Origin: Chara braunii
Taxonomy: Eukaryota > Streptophyta > Charophyceae > Charales > Characeae
Assembly: GCA_003427395.1 (NCBI GenBank)
Contig: BFEA01001332.1
Coordinates: 9,406-30,962, forward strand
Direction: 5' to 3'
Length of the DNA stretch: 21,557 nt
Shown here: positions 1 to 8,956 of the stretch, piece after piece
How the letters are laid out: every line of letters begins with the position of its first letter
How positions within the stretch are numbered: position 1 is the stretch's first letter
Notes under the pieces: model-generated
Told to the model about the DNA's origin: nothing
Databases searched by the model: none
What the model saw: the letters and a program-made list of their open reading frames with translations, nothing else
Position numbers and translations under genes: made by a program

Positions 1-99
1 ACCTCAGTTGGTAGACCCAAGAACTGTTGGAATGCGGACCCAAGTTCGAATCCAGATGATGGAACCAAATAAATGAAACAACATTAAAAAAAAAAAAAA
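1..99 (+). mobile_element. tRNA-derived SINE, 5' end cut by window edge
   Basis: The first bases read CTCAGTTGGTAGA, the A-box region of a tRNA gene, and about 35 bases further on AGTTCGAATCC matches the polymerase III B-box (GGTTCGANTCC) in ten of eleven positions. A short non-tRNA tail and a 14-base A run (86-99) follow. Box A, box B, unrelated tail and poly(A) together are the layout of a tRNA-derived SINE mobilised by a LINE. The 5' start lies outside the window, so length and target duplication cannot be judged. It is not called a functional tRNA because acceptor pairing and a clean anticodon arm are not visible. Confidence 0.6.
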
Positions 100-630
100 G
101 ATGACATCATGATGATTGTTCAGTTACTGCAGCTGTTTCGGCTGAGTAATGCATCTGATTGTGCACTCCCTGCATTTAGTGCCTAGTACAGTCCCCCACA
201 AATTGAAGGTATGGCCCTTACACCTGTATTGAGGGCAACTTTCACCTTTTTTTTTTTTTTTTTTTTTTACAAGTCCATGGTGTTGTAGAGGCCAGTCACT
301 GAGTACATTTACTCTGGATAATGCAGGCTATGAGGGTATAAGCACCCTTAGCTTGGATGCCCACTACCATCTTTTCCCGAGCTACAGCCCTGTCACCGCT
401 GTCGGGCTCTCCAGGCATCACACTCCCACTCGGCTAGGTTACAGAGCAACACGACTCGCCTCAGCTCTGCTCAGCGTCGTCCCAACAGCAACCCTTGGTT
501 GTCCCTTGGAATACCCACCCCAAAGCATCCCCAGATCTCTCTACCAGCCCTCACACTCCTGCAGTCAGCAGGTTACAGGGCAACACCCCAGCACCGGCCA
601 GCGTCGTTCTGGCATCGAACAACCGCAGAT
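100..630. other. Gene-free stretch with poly(T) and a diverged direct repeat
   Basis: No convincing gene is seen. A 22-base poly(T) lies at 247-268, possibly the tail of an old minus-strand retroposon. Two diverged blocks repeat with an offset of about 127-134 bases: AGGTTACAG followed by GCAACAC occurs at 436 and 570, and CAGCGTCGT at 472 and 599. The open frames across this stretch are proline/serine-rich with no recognisable domain and look like chance openings. The LINE sequence begins near 630. Confidence 0.5.
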
Positions 631-1889
631 CCATGCCAAAACCTGCAAAAATAGCATCACTCCAATGGCAGATAGAGCATCACTGCCTGCCAACCAATAA
701 CTGGTTAGTAGATAGAACTACGCTGGAACAAAGAGGGTTGGCTCTCCCCTGGTGTAAGCTGTGCACAAATGCCTTCCCGGCTCGAAAACACCCTGAAACA
801 ATCGAACATATATTTCTGCAATGCCCGGGAGCAGTATGGATGTGGAGATGGTGGGACCGAATTTGGGACCAACTAGGCACAAACACACCCTGGCCCTGGG
901 ATTGGAAGGTGCTGCTATGCGAAGCCTGGCCCAGGGGACATACAGAACATCCTGAGGAGTTCACCATCAACATGTTCAAACTAGGACGAAGAGCGGTCCT
1001 CTGGGCACTATGGGGACGGCGCTGCACCTACGAGATGGAAGNGGTGAGACTAGAAGGCCCTGAATTCATCGAAAGCGTAATACAGCNGATTCAAACAGAA
1101 ATAACGGCCAAATGGGAAGCGGTCAAATCACACATTTGATCACTGCAAACACATAAAGACCTCAAACAAAAAATACAAGAATTCAGCACAAGCTGGCTGG
1201 GCAGACCAAACGGAGGAGGAACCAGGAAGGTGGAATGGAAAGGAGAGTCAAAGGACACAGGAGAGGGTCAACAGGGAGCAGTGATACAAAGGGACTATAG
1301 CCTGACATTTTATGATTGGGCCAAGATAGACGCAGAGATCCCCCTCAGACCCCCCGGAGAATTCCCCGACCCTTTCCCCCCCCCTTCCAACTGCCTAGTG
1401 GGGATGCAGTGGTACAGTATGTAGAAGGGCAATGGGAAATCAAGGAGCTGAGTCGCACGGGCAGGGAGGAGCTAGTTCATAGCGGCAAGTGCCCCAGCCC
1501 GCAGGAGGAGCAGCGTAGCACAGGCNGGGAGGCACTGGTTCATAGCACCAAAAGCCCCAGTCTGCTCTANCATAGCACATCTATCTGACAGCAATATAGC
1601 TGAGAGGAGCAGGACTGCGGCCAGAGGTCCAGCAAGGGTCAGCCAGAATAAGCAATGCAGGCTAACTTAGGCAGGGGTGGGGGGGGTACATGCTTCCACA
1701 AGGAAGTAATCAATGCCGCCCACTCGGGCCTCCCAGCCATAATGGGGAGGAGCGTGTGTGAGTTTCTAATGTATTTCATATTGACTTGCCGGTGGAATAG
1801 GAACCGGACTGTTGCTCCCCAGAATGGCAGGAGCCAGAACCGCGAGGTTCTGAAATTTTTNAAAAAAAAAAAAAAAAAAAAAAAAAAAA
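631..1889 (+). mobile_element. LINE copy 1, 5'-truncated, with poly(A) tail
   Basis: This copy carries only the C-terminal end of the LINE polyprotein, a 3' untranslated region (1425-1860) and a 28-base poly(A) at 1862-1889. Homology to the other two LINE copies begins near 631, so the rest of the element, including the reverse transcriptase core, is missing; 5' truncation is usual for target-primed reverse transcription. Four Ns fall inside and one sits at the base of the tail. The bases after the tail (ACACAGTATC) are not found at the 5' edge, so no target duplication is claimed. Confidence 0.85.
633..1424 (+). pseudogene. LINE ORF2 C-terminal fragment (zf-RVT type zinc knuckle)
   Basis: The frame reads SLQWQIEHHCLPTNNWLVDR, then CKLC and, about 17 residues later, HIFLQC, giving a C-x2-C ... 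H-x4-C zinc knuckle typical of the zf-RVT region at the end of LINE reverse transcriptases. It continues with WRWWDRIW and GRRAVLWALWGRRC. One in-frame TGA at 1137-1139 interrupts it; the same frame resumes at once and runs to 1424, through RDYSLTFYDW and PLRPPGEFPDPFPP, which copy 2 also encodes. The tail therefore belongs to the LINE protein and the TGA is a disabling mutation. The probable role in the parent element is nucleic-acid binding during retrotransposition. Confidence 0.85.
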
Positions 1890-2255
1890 CACAGTATCAA
1901 ACAGCCTAAAGCGAGTTGCTAGAAGTCCCCAGAATCCTAAGGCATTCTCAGAACCACTTGACAGTGTAAACAAACCTTTTTTGAAGATATCCTCTACATA
2001 CAAATGTGTTCATCATTGCAAATGCATTTAGGCCAATTTTAGGTCTTAAACAGCTTCAATGACTAATATCCCATCTTTTTGGGAGAAGATGGCAGTAGTT
2101 GATAGCTAGAGGGCTAGTAGAAGGGCTAGAGGGATGATTAGCACCACCATGGAAAGCATCACAATGCCTTTTAATCTTATCTTTCGAGCTTGCTTGGCAA
2201 TGTTGTTCCTGCTGCACTGGAGGTCTGATTGTTGTTCCTCTTCTCATCACTGCAG
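1890..2255 (+). other. Intron 3' end with splice acceptor
   Basis: A pyrimidine-rich stretch (TTGTTGTTCCTCTTCTCATC) runs directly into ACTGCAG at 2249-2255, a textbook 3' splice site. The exon that follows opens in phase 0 (GTT TCC AGA ...). The upstream 330 bases contain no recognisable gene, and LINE copy 1 sits in the same presumed intron. No branch point is assigned with confidence. Confidence 0.65.
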
Positions 2256-3576
2256 GTTTCCAGAGATATCCACGACCGACTGGTGATGCTCTATGGAGGG
2301 ACTGAGAGACGGCTTTACGAGGATGGGGGCATCAACACACCTGGAAAGTTTGGTGGAAGCCAATCGGGAATGTACGCAGGTGATGGCATGAGCAGATACC
2401 GTGCAAGTCGATCAGGGATTTACATGAATAACGACATGAGCGGATATGGCGAGTACCGTGCAAGTCGATCGGGGATGTACATGAATTATAACGACATGAG
2501 NAAATATGGCACATATGGTGCAACTCAATCNGGGAGCTATGGGAGTGGTGCCATGAACTACTCCCCCTGGAATTTCCCAACAACCTTTTATGGAGGAACT
2601 CGAGGACCCAATCTACAAAATCAGGGACCCTATGTTGGTTATGCTGAGACTGGAGCAACCACAATGACTGCNGGTGCTCAGACTGTGTGGCTTGGTGCCA
2701 GCACAATACCTNCCTTTAGCCATGCTCCAGGCATGCAAGAACGTTTCCCTGGAATTCCATCTCCAAGTGCCCTTGACGGCGGTTACTTTGAAGAAAGCTA
2801 CTCGATCCCCTGCTTTAAAGTCTACGTAATTCCTGAAAATCCCTATTCCGTCCAAACGTATTCAGGACTTCGTGGGGCCGGGAGAGTGGGCCCGCCAGAG
2901 CGGGAAGGCTATGTTTTTGAATATAATTATGATATGTCATCCAGGTACAGAGGGNTTCGCTATCGGAAAGTTTTGGCTTCTTATTTTCAAGCCGCACCTG
3001 GCTATTACCCAGGGTACCCTCTCGCAAATCTCTCTCTAAGAGGGGGGTCAGGGTCTGTCCCCTACCAACAACAGTACTTTCCTCAACGACCAGGTGGATA
3101 CTACCCTGGTATGGTGGGCAGGGGGGGTACTTACAGACCTGGTCCATTTGATTACAATGCTGGGCCTGGGCAGGGGGGGTACTTACAGACCTGGTCCATT
3201 TGATTACAATGCTGGGCCTTATAGTTTCCCACCATTCCAACGTCAGAGACCTTGCACAGACTNCTATAANNGCAACTTTGAAGGAGACTTACATGACTAT
3301 GGCACATCTAGTAGGGTTTCAAACCCCAACTTACGCCCTTATATCGTTGCAGGAAGCACAAGCAGCAGCGGGTACTACATGGGAGCCCCCTCCCAGACGT
3401 CTTATTACAGCCCCACAGGATATTTGTACTCTCCGCAGAGAGGCTCTTCAACACCACTTGGGCCAGGCTATTACAGTGGGTACTACTCAGGTAGACAGAA
3501 CAGTTATCGTCAGCAAACGCCTGCAGCCCGTGATGAGTCCGCTTATGATTATTATGATGGCGTAGGAGGAACCTAG
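2256..3576 (+). CDS. Terminal exon of a Tyr/Gly-rich protein, frame split by a 52-bp duplication
   Basis: From the splice acceptor the frame reads SRDIHDRLVMLYGG and then a low-complexity chain rich in Tyr, Gly, Ser and Arg. A 57-bp (19-residue) internal repeat beginning YRASRSG starts at 2397 and 2454. The frame stops just after a 52-bp tandem duplication (3115-3218); a second frame begins inside the duplication, repeats RGGTYRPGPFDYNAGP and continues to TAG at 3574-3576. Without one 52-bp copy the exon is exactly 423 codons including the stop. The later part is rich in YYSG, SGYY and YYSP and ends DYYDGVGGT. No enzyme domain, signal peptide or membrane segment is visible. Composition suggests a structural or phase-separating tail (cell-junction, filament-associated or RNA-binding type), but I do not recognise the gene. 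Nine Ns fall in it. Confidence 0.6.
3115..3218 (+). repeat. 52-bp perfect tandem duplication in the exon
   Basis: Copies at 3115-3166 and 3167-3218 are identical and directly adjacent, each starting TGGGCAGGGGGGGTACTTAC. The 52-bp period is not a multiple of three, so it shifts the reading frame. It lies beside a cluster of Ns (3263, 3270, 3271). A gap-closing error or a recent replication-slippage event would both fit. Confidence 0.95.
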
Positions 3577-3887
3577 TAAAGGAAACACTTGAGGGGCACA
3601 TAGCAGGCAAGCGCCACAGGGCCCAAGAAGAAGAGCTACGGCACCCATAGAGATTTCTGGTACCTGGAAGGTNCAAAACCTTGCTGGTATGATCATTATG
3701 ACTGCACAGATAGTTCCNGGGCTCCCATGACACCCAGATGACGGGTTTAAGGTGCAGTCCCAGGGTCGGCAGCNTCTGCCTGCTGGGTGGGTCCTCACAA
3801 TTTGACAGGGGTGAGGTGACTTTCTAACTGCACAGCGGCCCACGAGTTACATACAAGGTGGTTTTGTCCAGTCTAGTGTTCNATGGG
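3577..3887 (+). other. 3' untranslated region or downstream flank of the Tyr/Gly-rich gene
   Basis: This stretch follows the TAG stop. No long frame, no AATAAA signal and no recognised repeat was seen. Four Ns lie in it (3673, 3719, 3773, 3882). If the exon is the last one, this is its 3' untranslated region, but I cannot place the polyadenylation site. Confidence 0.4.
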
Positions 3888-4051
3888 CAGTTAATCCCCT
3901 CAGGAGAGGGTAATCAATGTTGTGCGTCACCTGTTGTTTGCAATGGGCTCCTGTTCTGTATTTGGGACGGTGGACCCAGTTTCCAGCTGGTGCCGCTCCC
4001 CACCAATAGATCTGAGCCACCTATGACTGAAAAAAAAGAACAAAAAGAAAC
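3888..4051 (+). mobile_element. LINE/SINE 3' module, copy a
   Basis: It begins CAGTTAATCCCCT, continues GGTAATCAATGTTG, TGTATTTGGGAC, GACCCAGTTTCCAGC and GCTCCCCACCAATAGAT, and ends in an A-rich tail (4024-4051). The same ordered blocks occur at 4419-4543, 4906-5152 and, on the minus strand, in the 3' end of LINE copy 3. It is therefore a short retroposed unit: either a 5'-truncated LINE 3' end or a SINE that borrows that end. Confidence 0.65.
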
Positions 4052-4418
4052 AGTCCCGAGTAAGGGAACCGGGCAACTCATGCAGGACAAGCACCATAGA
4101 ATCCTTCAAGGCTTCAACAAGAGCTAACATGTATATTTCTGGGTAACCAAAGGTCCAGAACCCCCTCTTCGAACAGATATCGGTGGAGCACTTGACGCCT
4201 CTCGCAGATGCTTTGGAGGCTAAAATCATTTTTTCAAGCGTTCTAAGGTGGATCATGTTATTCATATATGATGCGATCAAGGCTTAGCAGTTTGAGTCCT
4301 GATAAGTTTCTGGATGGGTTCAGTGAAGCACAACTGGTATCATTCCAGAACAGGGTATAGTTATCTTCGAAGTATTCTAGTAGTATCTTCATGATTTGTT
4401 TGTGTTTCTCAGCCGAAG
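4052..4418. other. Gene-free spacer
   Basis: No coding frame with recognisable content, no RNA gene and no clear repeat boundary was found between modules a and b. Confidence 0.5.
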
Positions 4419-4543
4419 CCGGGTAATGGCCCCGCTATCTCAAGTTTTCTGTACAAAATTCATATNGGACACTGGGCCCGGTTCCCAGCAGGTGCTGCTC
4501 CCCACTAATAGATTGGAGCCTGGTGTTTGGGAAAAAAACAAAA
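4419..4543 (+). mobile_element. LINE/SINE 3' module, copy b
   Basis: This diverged copy keeps GGACACTGGGCCCGGTTCCC, CAGCAGGTGCTGCTCCCCAC and TAATAGATTGGAG and ends in an A-rich tail near 4517-4535. It lacks the GTGGTGCTGGTAAGAG hairpin region of the longest copies, as copy a does. One N is at 4466. Confidence 0.6.
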
Positions 4544-4905
4544 CTTTAAGTAGTTTTCCATGCATTACGTACACTGCAATAGTATGGTGATCTTCGGAAA
4601 AGCTGTACAATTGGTCCATTCATATAGTTCAGTGGGAATCAAAGAGGATCCTGCAGTGGGGTGTTTAATTGACAACCTAGCACCGTCTACCCCCAAACAG
4701 AACGCCGGGTCATCATTTAACTGTCATTATATGTTTCGGTAAACTTCCCGTCTAGACACAGCCATAATGACAGGACGTTCAATGTGGTGGAAGCAGATAG
4801 GACCAATTGAATACCAGTTGTAACAGAAGTTCAATAATCAATAGATCATGACATATCATATACAGTTATTTCTCTTGATTTCAAAAAACGTGTTGAGGAC
4901 CTGCA
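4544..4905. other. Gene-free spacer
   Basis: Nothing coding or RNA-like is recognised between modules b and c. The short frame at 4560-4742 has no domain-like content. Confidence 0.5.
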
Positions 4906-5152
4906 CAGTCAATCCCCTGCCTTCCAGCATAATCAATGCTGGCAGGGTCTTACTTACTTTTACTTACTTTTGCCTGAGATGTTCTGATTAAATCTGTATA
5001 TGGGATGCTGGACCCGGTTTCCAGCAGGTGATGCTCCCCACCAATAGATGGAGTCTCTCCCCGGGTGGTAGCGGTGACTGCTCTTACCAGCACCACTATC
5101 ACTGTGGGGGTGTTGTTTAAAATTTAAAAAAAAAAAAAATTAAAAAAAAAAA
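4906..5152 (+). mobile_element. LINE/SINE 3' module, copy c (longest plus-strand copy)
   Basis: The blocks, in order, are CAGTCAATCCCCTG, ATAATCAATGCTGGCAG, TGTATATGGGATGCTGG, GTGATGCTCCCCACCAATAG, CTCCCCGGGTGGTAGC and ACTGCTCTTACCAGCACCAC, then an A-rich tail at 5121-5152. The part GGTAGCGGTG ... CAGCACCACTATCAC can fold as a hairpin. The minus-strand copy in LINE 3 matches it block for block. No A or B box is seen, which favours a LINE 3' end over a polymerase III SINE. Confidence 0.7.
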
Positions 5153-5533
5153 GCATCAATGTTTTTTGTCGGCCTGCTTTCTCGGGAGCTGTGCCTTGCT
5201 GGAAGAGATTACCTTTTTGGGTCCGGTCACCTGTGTATATATCTCTAGACTGTTACCCTTTTGAGAAAAGAAAGAGAAAAGAGATTGGAAGTGGCACTCA
5301 ATATTGATTGGGCCACAAGAGAAATGAGGCTTGTCCATGTAAGACACAGTGTTACACATCTATAAAAATGAGTGGCTGTTAGTTGTTGTCCCAGTTGGCC
5401 ATAGTTTGTTTGTTTCTGCAGCAGGGATTAAAAAAAAAGAAAAAAGAAAAAAGAAAAAAACAAAAACAATGAAGAAGAAATGTCTATGGTCTCGCTTAAT
5501 ACTTTTCCGGTCTTTTTCACTCTTTCTTTCCAC

Positions 5534-5534
<1 letters not shown>
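5153..5534. other. Gene-free stretch with purine-rich A tract
   Basis: A low-complexity AAAAAG-type tract occupies about 5429-5475. The lysine-rich and phenylalanine-rich frames across it are compositional artefacts. Nothing else is recognised. Confidence 0.6.
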
Positions 5535-5571
<37 letters not shown>

Positions 5572-5627
5572 CTGCCAACAATGATTAGTCCTGCAAAGCA
5601 GGAATTTGAGCAGCCTTGTGTGAACTT

Positions 5628-5839
5628 GAGACCCAAATGTGCCTCTGTATCTCTTCACCCTCATAGGGAGGGCGCCAGATTCGGAAATCAAGGAGTGATA
5701 CTGTCACCAGTTGTCTGCCCGCTGCCTGCTCCGGAGACCCAAAAGTGCCTCTGTATCGCTTCACCCTCATAGAGAGGGCGCCAGATTCGGAAATTAAGGA
5801 GTGATACTGTCGCCAGTTGCCTGCCCGCTGCCTGCTCCG
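5628..5839 (-). repeat. 106-bp tandem duplication in the LINE 2 3' untranslated region
   Basis: Units at 5628-5733 and 5734-5839 start GAGACCCAAA and end GCTGCCTGCTCCG, with only a few substitutions between them. The substitutions show the duplication is older than an assembly artefact. Each contains GGCGCCAGATTC, which also occurs at 9082-9093 in LINE copy 3, so the unit is native to the LINE 3' region. Confidence 0.9.
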
Positions 5840-6009
5840 AAGCCTCCTGCTGACTCTGTTCGCTGTCACTGGCTGCTTACTGGCTGCTCCCCCCATCCCG
5901 TCTGCTGATGGCCAGAATTCTTGAGCGAGGTCCACGTCAGGGGGCACTGAGGAGGGATCCTCGAAAGTGTCAGTGGATAGTAAGAGGAGGGATAAAAGGG
6001 GTTGTGGGA

Positions 6010-8387
6010 TCAGGACCATGACTCAGCCAGGGCCAGGGCATTGGGGGGGAATGGGTCAGGGAATTCCGTGGGAGGGCGCAATGGAACCGTGGGCTCTATT
6101 CTGGTCCAATCTTTGAATATTAACCTGTAATCTCTCAACCCTTCCAGATCCCTCTCTCCATCTCCCAGGTCCCCGCTCCATATCACCTTTGCCATCCATC
6201 CCTCCCTTTCCCCCCCAATCCAATTCCTACAGAAATCTGTGATCTTTTTCTTAACATGGCTGGTCTGTAGAAGTTATTTGCTGTTGTATCTGTTCTATAA
6301 TCTCTGCGCCCTCCACCCGTACCTTCTCCATGGACAGGGTACACCTTTGCCACCAGAGGGCCCACATTACCGCCCTCCTTCCAATTCTATACATATTCTC
6401 TGCATAAGGTGTGACTGTCCCTGCCTGGGGCCAATGTCCGGCCAGAATGGCTTGCCACGACCAGGGCCAAGGGATGTATACANAGAATGGCTTGCCACGA
6501 CCAGGGCCAAGGGATGTCAGGTTCTAATTGCCGCCAGATCCGGTCCCACCACCTCCATATGTGTTGAGCTATTGGGCACTGCATGAAGATGTGTTCGATG
6601 GTCTCTGCCTTCTTGTAGAAGGGGAAGAGGCTCTGACATCGTAGGCACCATGGAAGCAGCAGGCCTTTTTGCTCCAGATTGGTGCGGTCGATTAGCCAAT
6701 CATTTGTCGGCAAGCAGCGGTGGGCTATCTGCCACTGTAAGGAGGTAATTTTCATGGGCCTCAGCTTTTGCTCTTTAAACCATCGGATTGGTGCCAGCAA
6801 GGAGTGGTCAATGTTCAGTTGTCTGGCCCATCTGTCATTAATTGAGTCCTTGAGTTGCCTCTTAGGACAAAGCAATTTGTAAGCAGTTTTGACTGTTAAT
6901 GAAAGTAGGTTAATAAGATTGGGCTTGGGAGTGCCCCTTTTCTGAGGGGGCTTCCAGGACCATTCCGCCGGGTCTAGGGGCAATTCCTGAATTGGCTTGT
7001 CTGGCTGGAAGACCACCTTCTGTCCCTGCTCCTCAATAATCCTGACTCGGTAAACCGAGGATTTGGTCCTCCACTCGAAAGGCCCTTCGCTTCCTTGGAG
7101 ATTCTTGGATTTTGTGATGGTGTAATTCTCGGTTAGCACTAGCTGGGGGGATACCATGTGCACCAGGCCGATCTGATGCGGAGACCCATTGCTTGCCACC
7201 CAGTCCCCGACTTGCAAGGTGGGGCCTCGTCTAAGGATTCGGAACCATTGTAACGGGATGGCTTCGATAATGTCTTCCAATGAGTCCTCAACGTGGTGAC
7301 AATACCGCAAGGAGGATCGCAACTGTTCTCCCGTCCTCCAGTCGCGCCTTTCATTGTCCCAAAGGTCCCCTACTCGAAGTATCCCATTTCTGACCCAGCC
7401 CTTCCAAGGGGGGGCTGAGCTAATCATCACTTGGCCCTTTGTATCTGTCAGCCATCTGTTTCCAAATAGGGGTTGTCTATAGACTTCCTCCCATCGGTCG
7501 GGTCGTGTTTTGTCCGGAAGCGAAAGTTTGCGCCATGTTTCCAACAGTGTAGGCCAAAAGGTGTCCTGCGGTTGACTCTCCTCCTCTACCCTTTCACGAG
7601 AGGCGTTCAGGAGTCTGCGTGGGATGTGCCAAAAGCGGTCCTCTAACCAAGTGAGCGGGTGGGTCGTGTGGGGGGTTGCCGGGGCCCATCTAGCCAAATG
7701 TTCCAGAGCCAAAACGCACCAAGGGCTCTGGGGGTCGAATATGAGTTTCTTAATCCATTTGACTCTTAATGCTTGCACTTGCGTGGCCGGGTCGAGGATC
7801 CCCAAGCCTCCTCCTGCTTTCGGTTGGATAATGGAGTCCCAGGCCACCCTGCTAATCACATTGGGTTGTCCCCCATCCCCCCTACATAAGAAAGCTGCTG
7901 CTTTTTGTTTAAGTCCTCTTAGAGCCTCTTTGCTTAGGGGCCACAGTAGTGATTTATACCACAGGGATGCAAAGACTACATTGTTGAGAACTAAGGCACG
8001 ACCGAAGAGGGATGTGTGTTTGTTCCTCCAGCAATCTAATTTGTGTTGGGCCGGAGAACTAATCCAGTCGTCGTTGATTGGGGGTCGTCCTTCTGCGGTC
8101 ATAGAGACTCCTAGAACTCTCATTGGGGTGTCCAGGGGCTTCCAAGCGATACGTGGGGCCTCTGGAGGGCGTCCTCCTTCGTAATGTATCCACCAGCCCT
8201 GTGTCTTTGACCCCCAGTTGACAAACATATCTGAGACCTTGGAGAACCTCTCCATCATCTGGCGGATCTCCTCCATATTGTCGTGTGTAGCCTCCACCAT
8301 GATTGTGAGGTCGTCTGCGAACAAGGCGCAAATCGGAATGGCTTCCTCCACGTATATTTGCAGAGTGTCACCATTTTATCTCATATT
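6010..8387 (-). pseudogene. LINE ORF2: reverse transcriptase C-terminal half plus zinc-knuckle domain
   Basis: The open frame starts a few residues before FADDLTIMVE, the catalytic FADD (YADD-type) box of a non-LTR reverse transcriptase. It continues with GGGLGILDPATQVQALRVKW, a motif usual downstream of the RT core in L1/Tx1-like LINEs, and reaches SLQWQIAHRCLPTNDW, CLRC ... HIFMQC (zinc knuckle) and WRWWDRIW. Catalytic palm motifs upstream of FADD and any endonuclease are lost. Near 6480 the frame is broken by a 40-bp duplication containing an N; omitting it restores homology to copy 1 (RIGRRAVMWALWWQRC). A last conserved block, RDYRLIFKDW ... PLRPPTEFPDPFPP, is at 6010-6195, after a stop near 6255. 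The clade is not assigned firmly; L1/Tx1-like is my best guess. Confidence 0.88.
6444..6517 (-). repeat. Duplicated 34-bp block with N at the junction (period 40)
   Basis: AGAATGGCTTGCCACGACCA and the following 14 bases occur identically at 6444-6477 and 6484-6517, with an N at 6483. The 40-base period shifts the LINE frame, and removing one period restores homology to LINE copy 1. An N exactly at the junction of identical blocks is typical of an unresolved gap closure. Confidence 0.9.
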
Positions 8388-8390
8388 GGG

Positions 8391-8741
8391 CTATGGTCTG
8401 TTAAGCTGTCCCACAGCCCCCGTGATGGGAGAGTTCAGAGCGGCAAGGGAACTGGTTGACTGTGGGTGGTTGGCGGCCTGCCACATGGCAGGGTTAGGGT
8501 GCTTCCCTAATAGCTCTGAGGTTAAGTGATGCAAGCTCATCTAAAGATGAGTGATGCACATGTCCAAGGAGCGTCAGTGTGATGAACAGGACTCAAGAAT
8601 AAGATATTATACCACCAGTACTTGGCCCTGCTATCGAGTCCGAGCCTTGGCCGACCGGTATGCCAAGCCGTGCCGAGGCTCGGATTACTGGGCTTTGCCT
8701 TCCCAGACCTCTACGGAAAGAGGGGGGACTAAATGCCATTC
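8391..8741. other. Gene-free spacer between LINE copies 2 and 3
   Basis: No gene is recognised. The bases next to the LINE 3 poly(T) (AAATGCCATTC) are a possible target-site remnant, but I did not find a partner copy. Short frames here lack domain content. Confidence 0.45.
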
Positions 8742-8852
8742 TTTTTTTTTTTTTTTTTTTTTTTAAACACCCCCCCTAGTGTTAGTGGTGCTGGTAAGAG
8801 CAGACACCACTAGCACCCGGGGAGGGGCTCCATCTATAGGTGGGGAGCATCA

Positions 8853-8956
8853 CCTGATGGGAAGCGGGCCCAGCGTCCCATATACCTGTCTCTTATACAC
8901 ATCTAGATGTGTATAAGAGACAGCCTGATGGGAAGCGGGCCCAGCGTCCCATATAC
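8853..8956. repeat. 33-bp direct duplication flanking the adapter dimer
   Basis: CCTGATGGGAAGCGGGCCCA and the next 13 bases occur identically at 8853-8885 and 8924-8956, exactly abutting the 38-bp adapter sequence on both sides. A biological Tn5 insertion would leave a 9-bp duplication, so a 33-bp repeat points to overlapping read ends kept by the assembler. Confidence 0.95.
8886..8923. other. Nextera (Tn5 mosaic-end) junction adapter: assembly artefact
   Basis: CTGTCTCTTATACACATCT (8886-8904) is directly followed by its reverse complement (8905-8923). This is the 19-bp Tn5 mosaic end in the head-to-head form that marks the circularisation junction of Nextera mate-pair libraries. It is not host sequence. 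It shows that untrimmed mate-pair reads entered the assembly or gap filling, so local order and copy number around it are suspect. Confidence 0.97.

Larger units (their letters stand above)
5535..8390 (-). mobile_element. LINE copy 2, 5'-truncated inside the reverse transcriptase
   Basis: Read on the minus strand, the element enters just before the reverse transcriptase FADD box near 8390, runs through the rest of the polyprotein to about 6000, then a 3' untranslated region, and ends in a 37-base poly(A) (poly(T) at 5535-5571). It is the longest copy here, about 2.85 kb. The 3' untranslated region contains a 106-bp tandem duplication. No target duplication was found beside the poly(T). Confidence 0.9.

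Noticed and set aside
1-75. Functional tRNA gene
   Set aside because: A and B boxes are present but the cloverleaf arms are not, and a poly(A) tail follows; a SINE explains it better.
7624-8184. 186-codon plus-strand frame
   Set aside because: It is antisense to the LINE reverse transcriptase frame, which carries the recognisable motifs.
8886-8923. Natural Tn5/IS50 end or a perfect-palindrome regulatory site
   Set aside because: The exact 38-bp form with a 33-bp flanking duplication is the mate-pair library junction, not an insertion (which would leave 9 bp).
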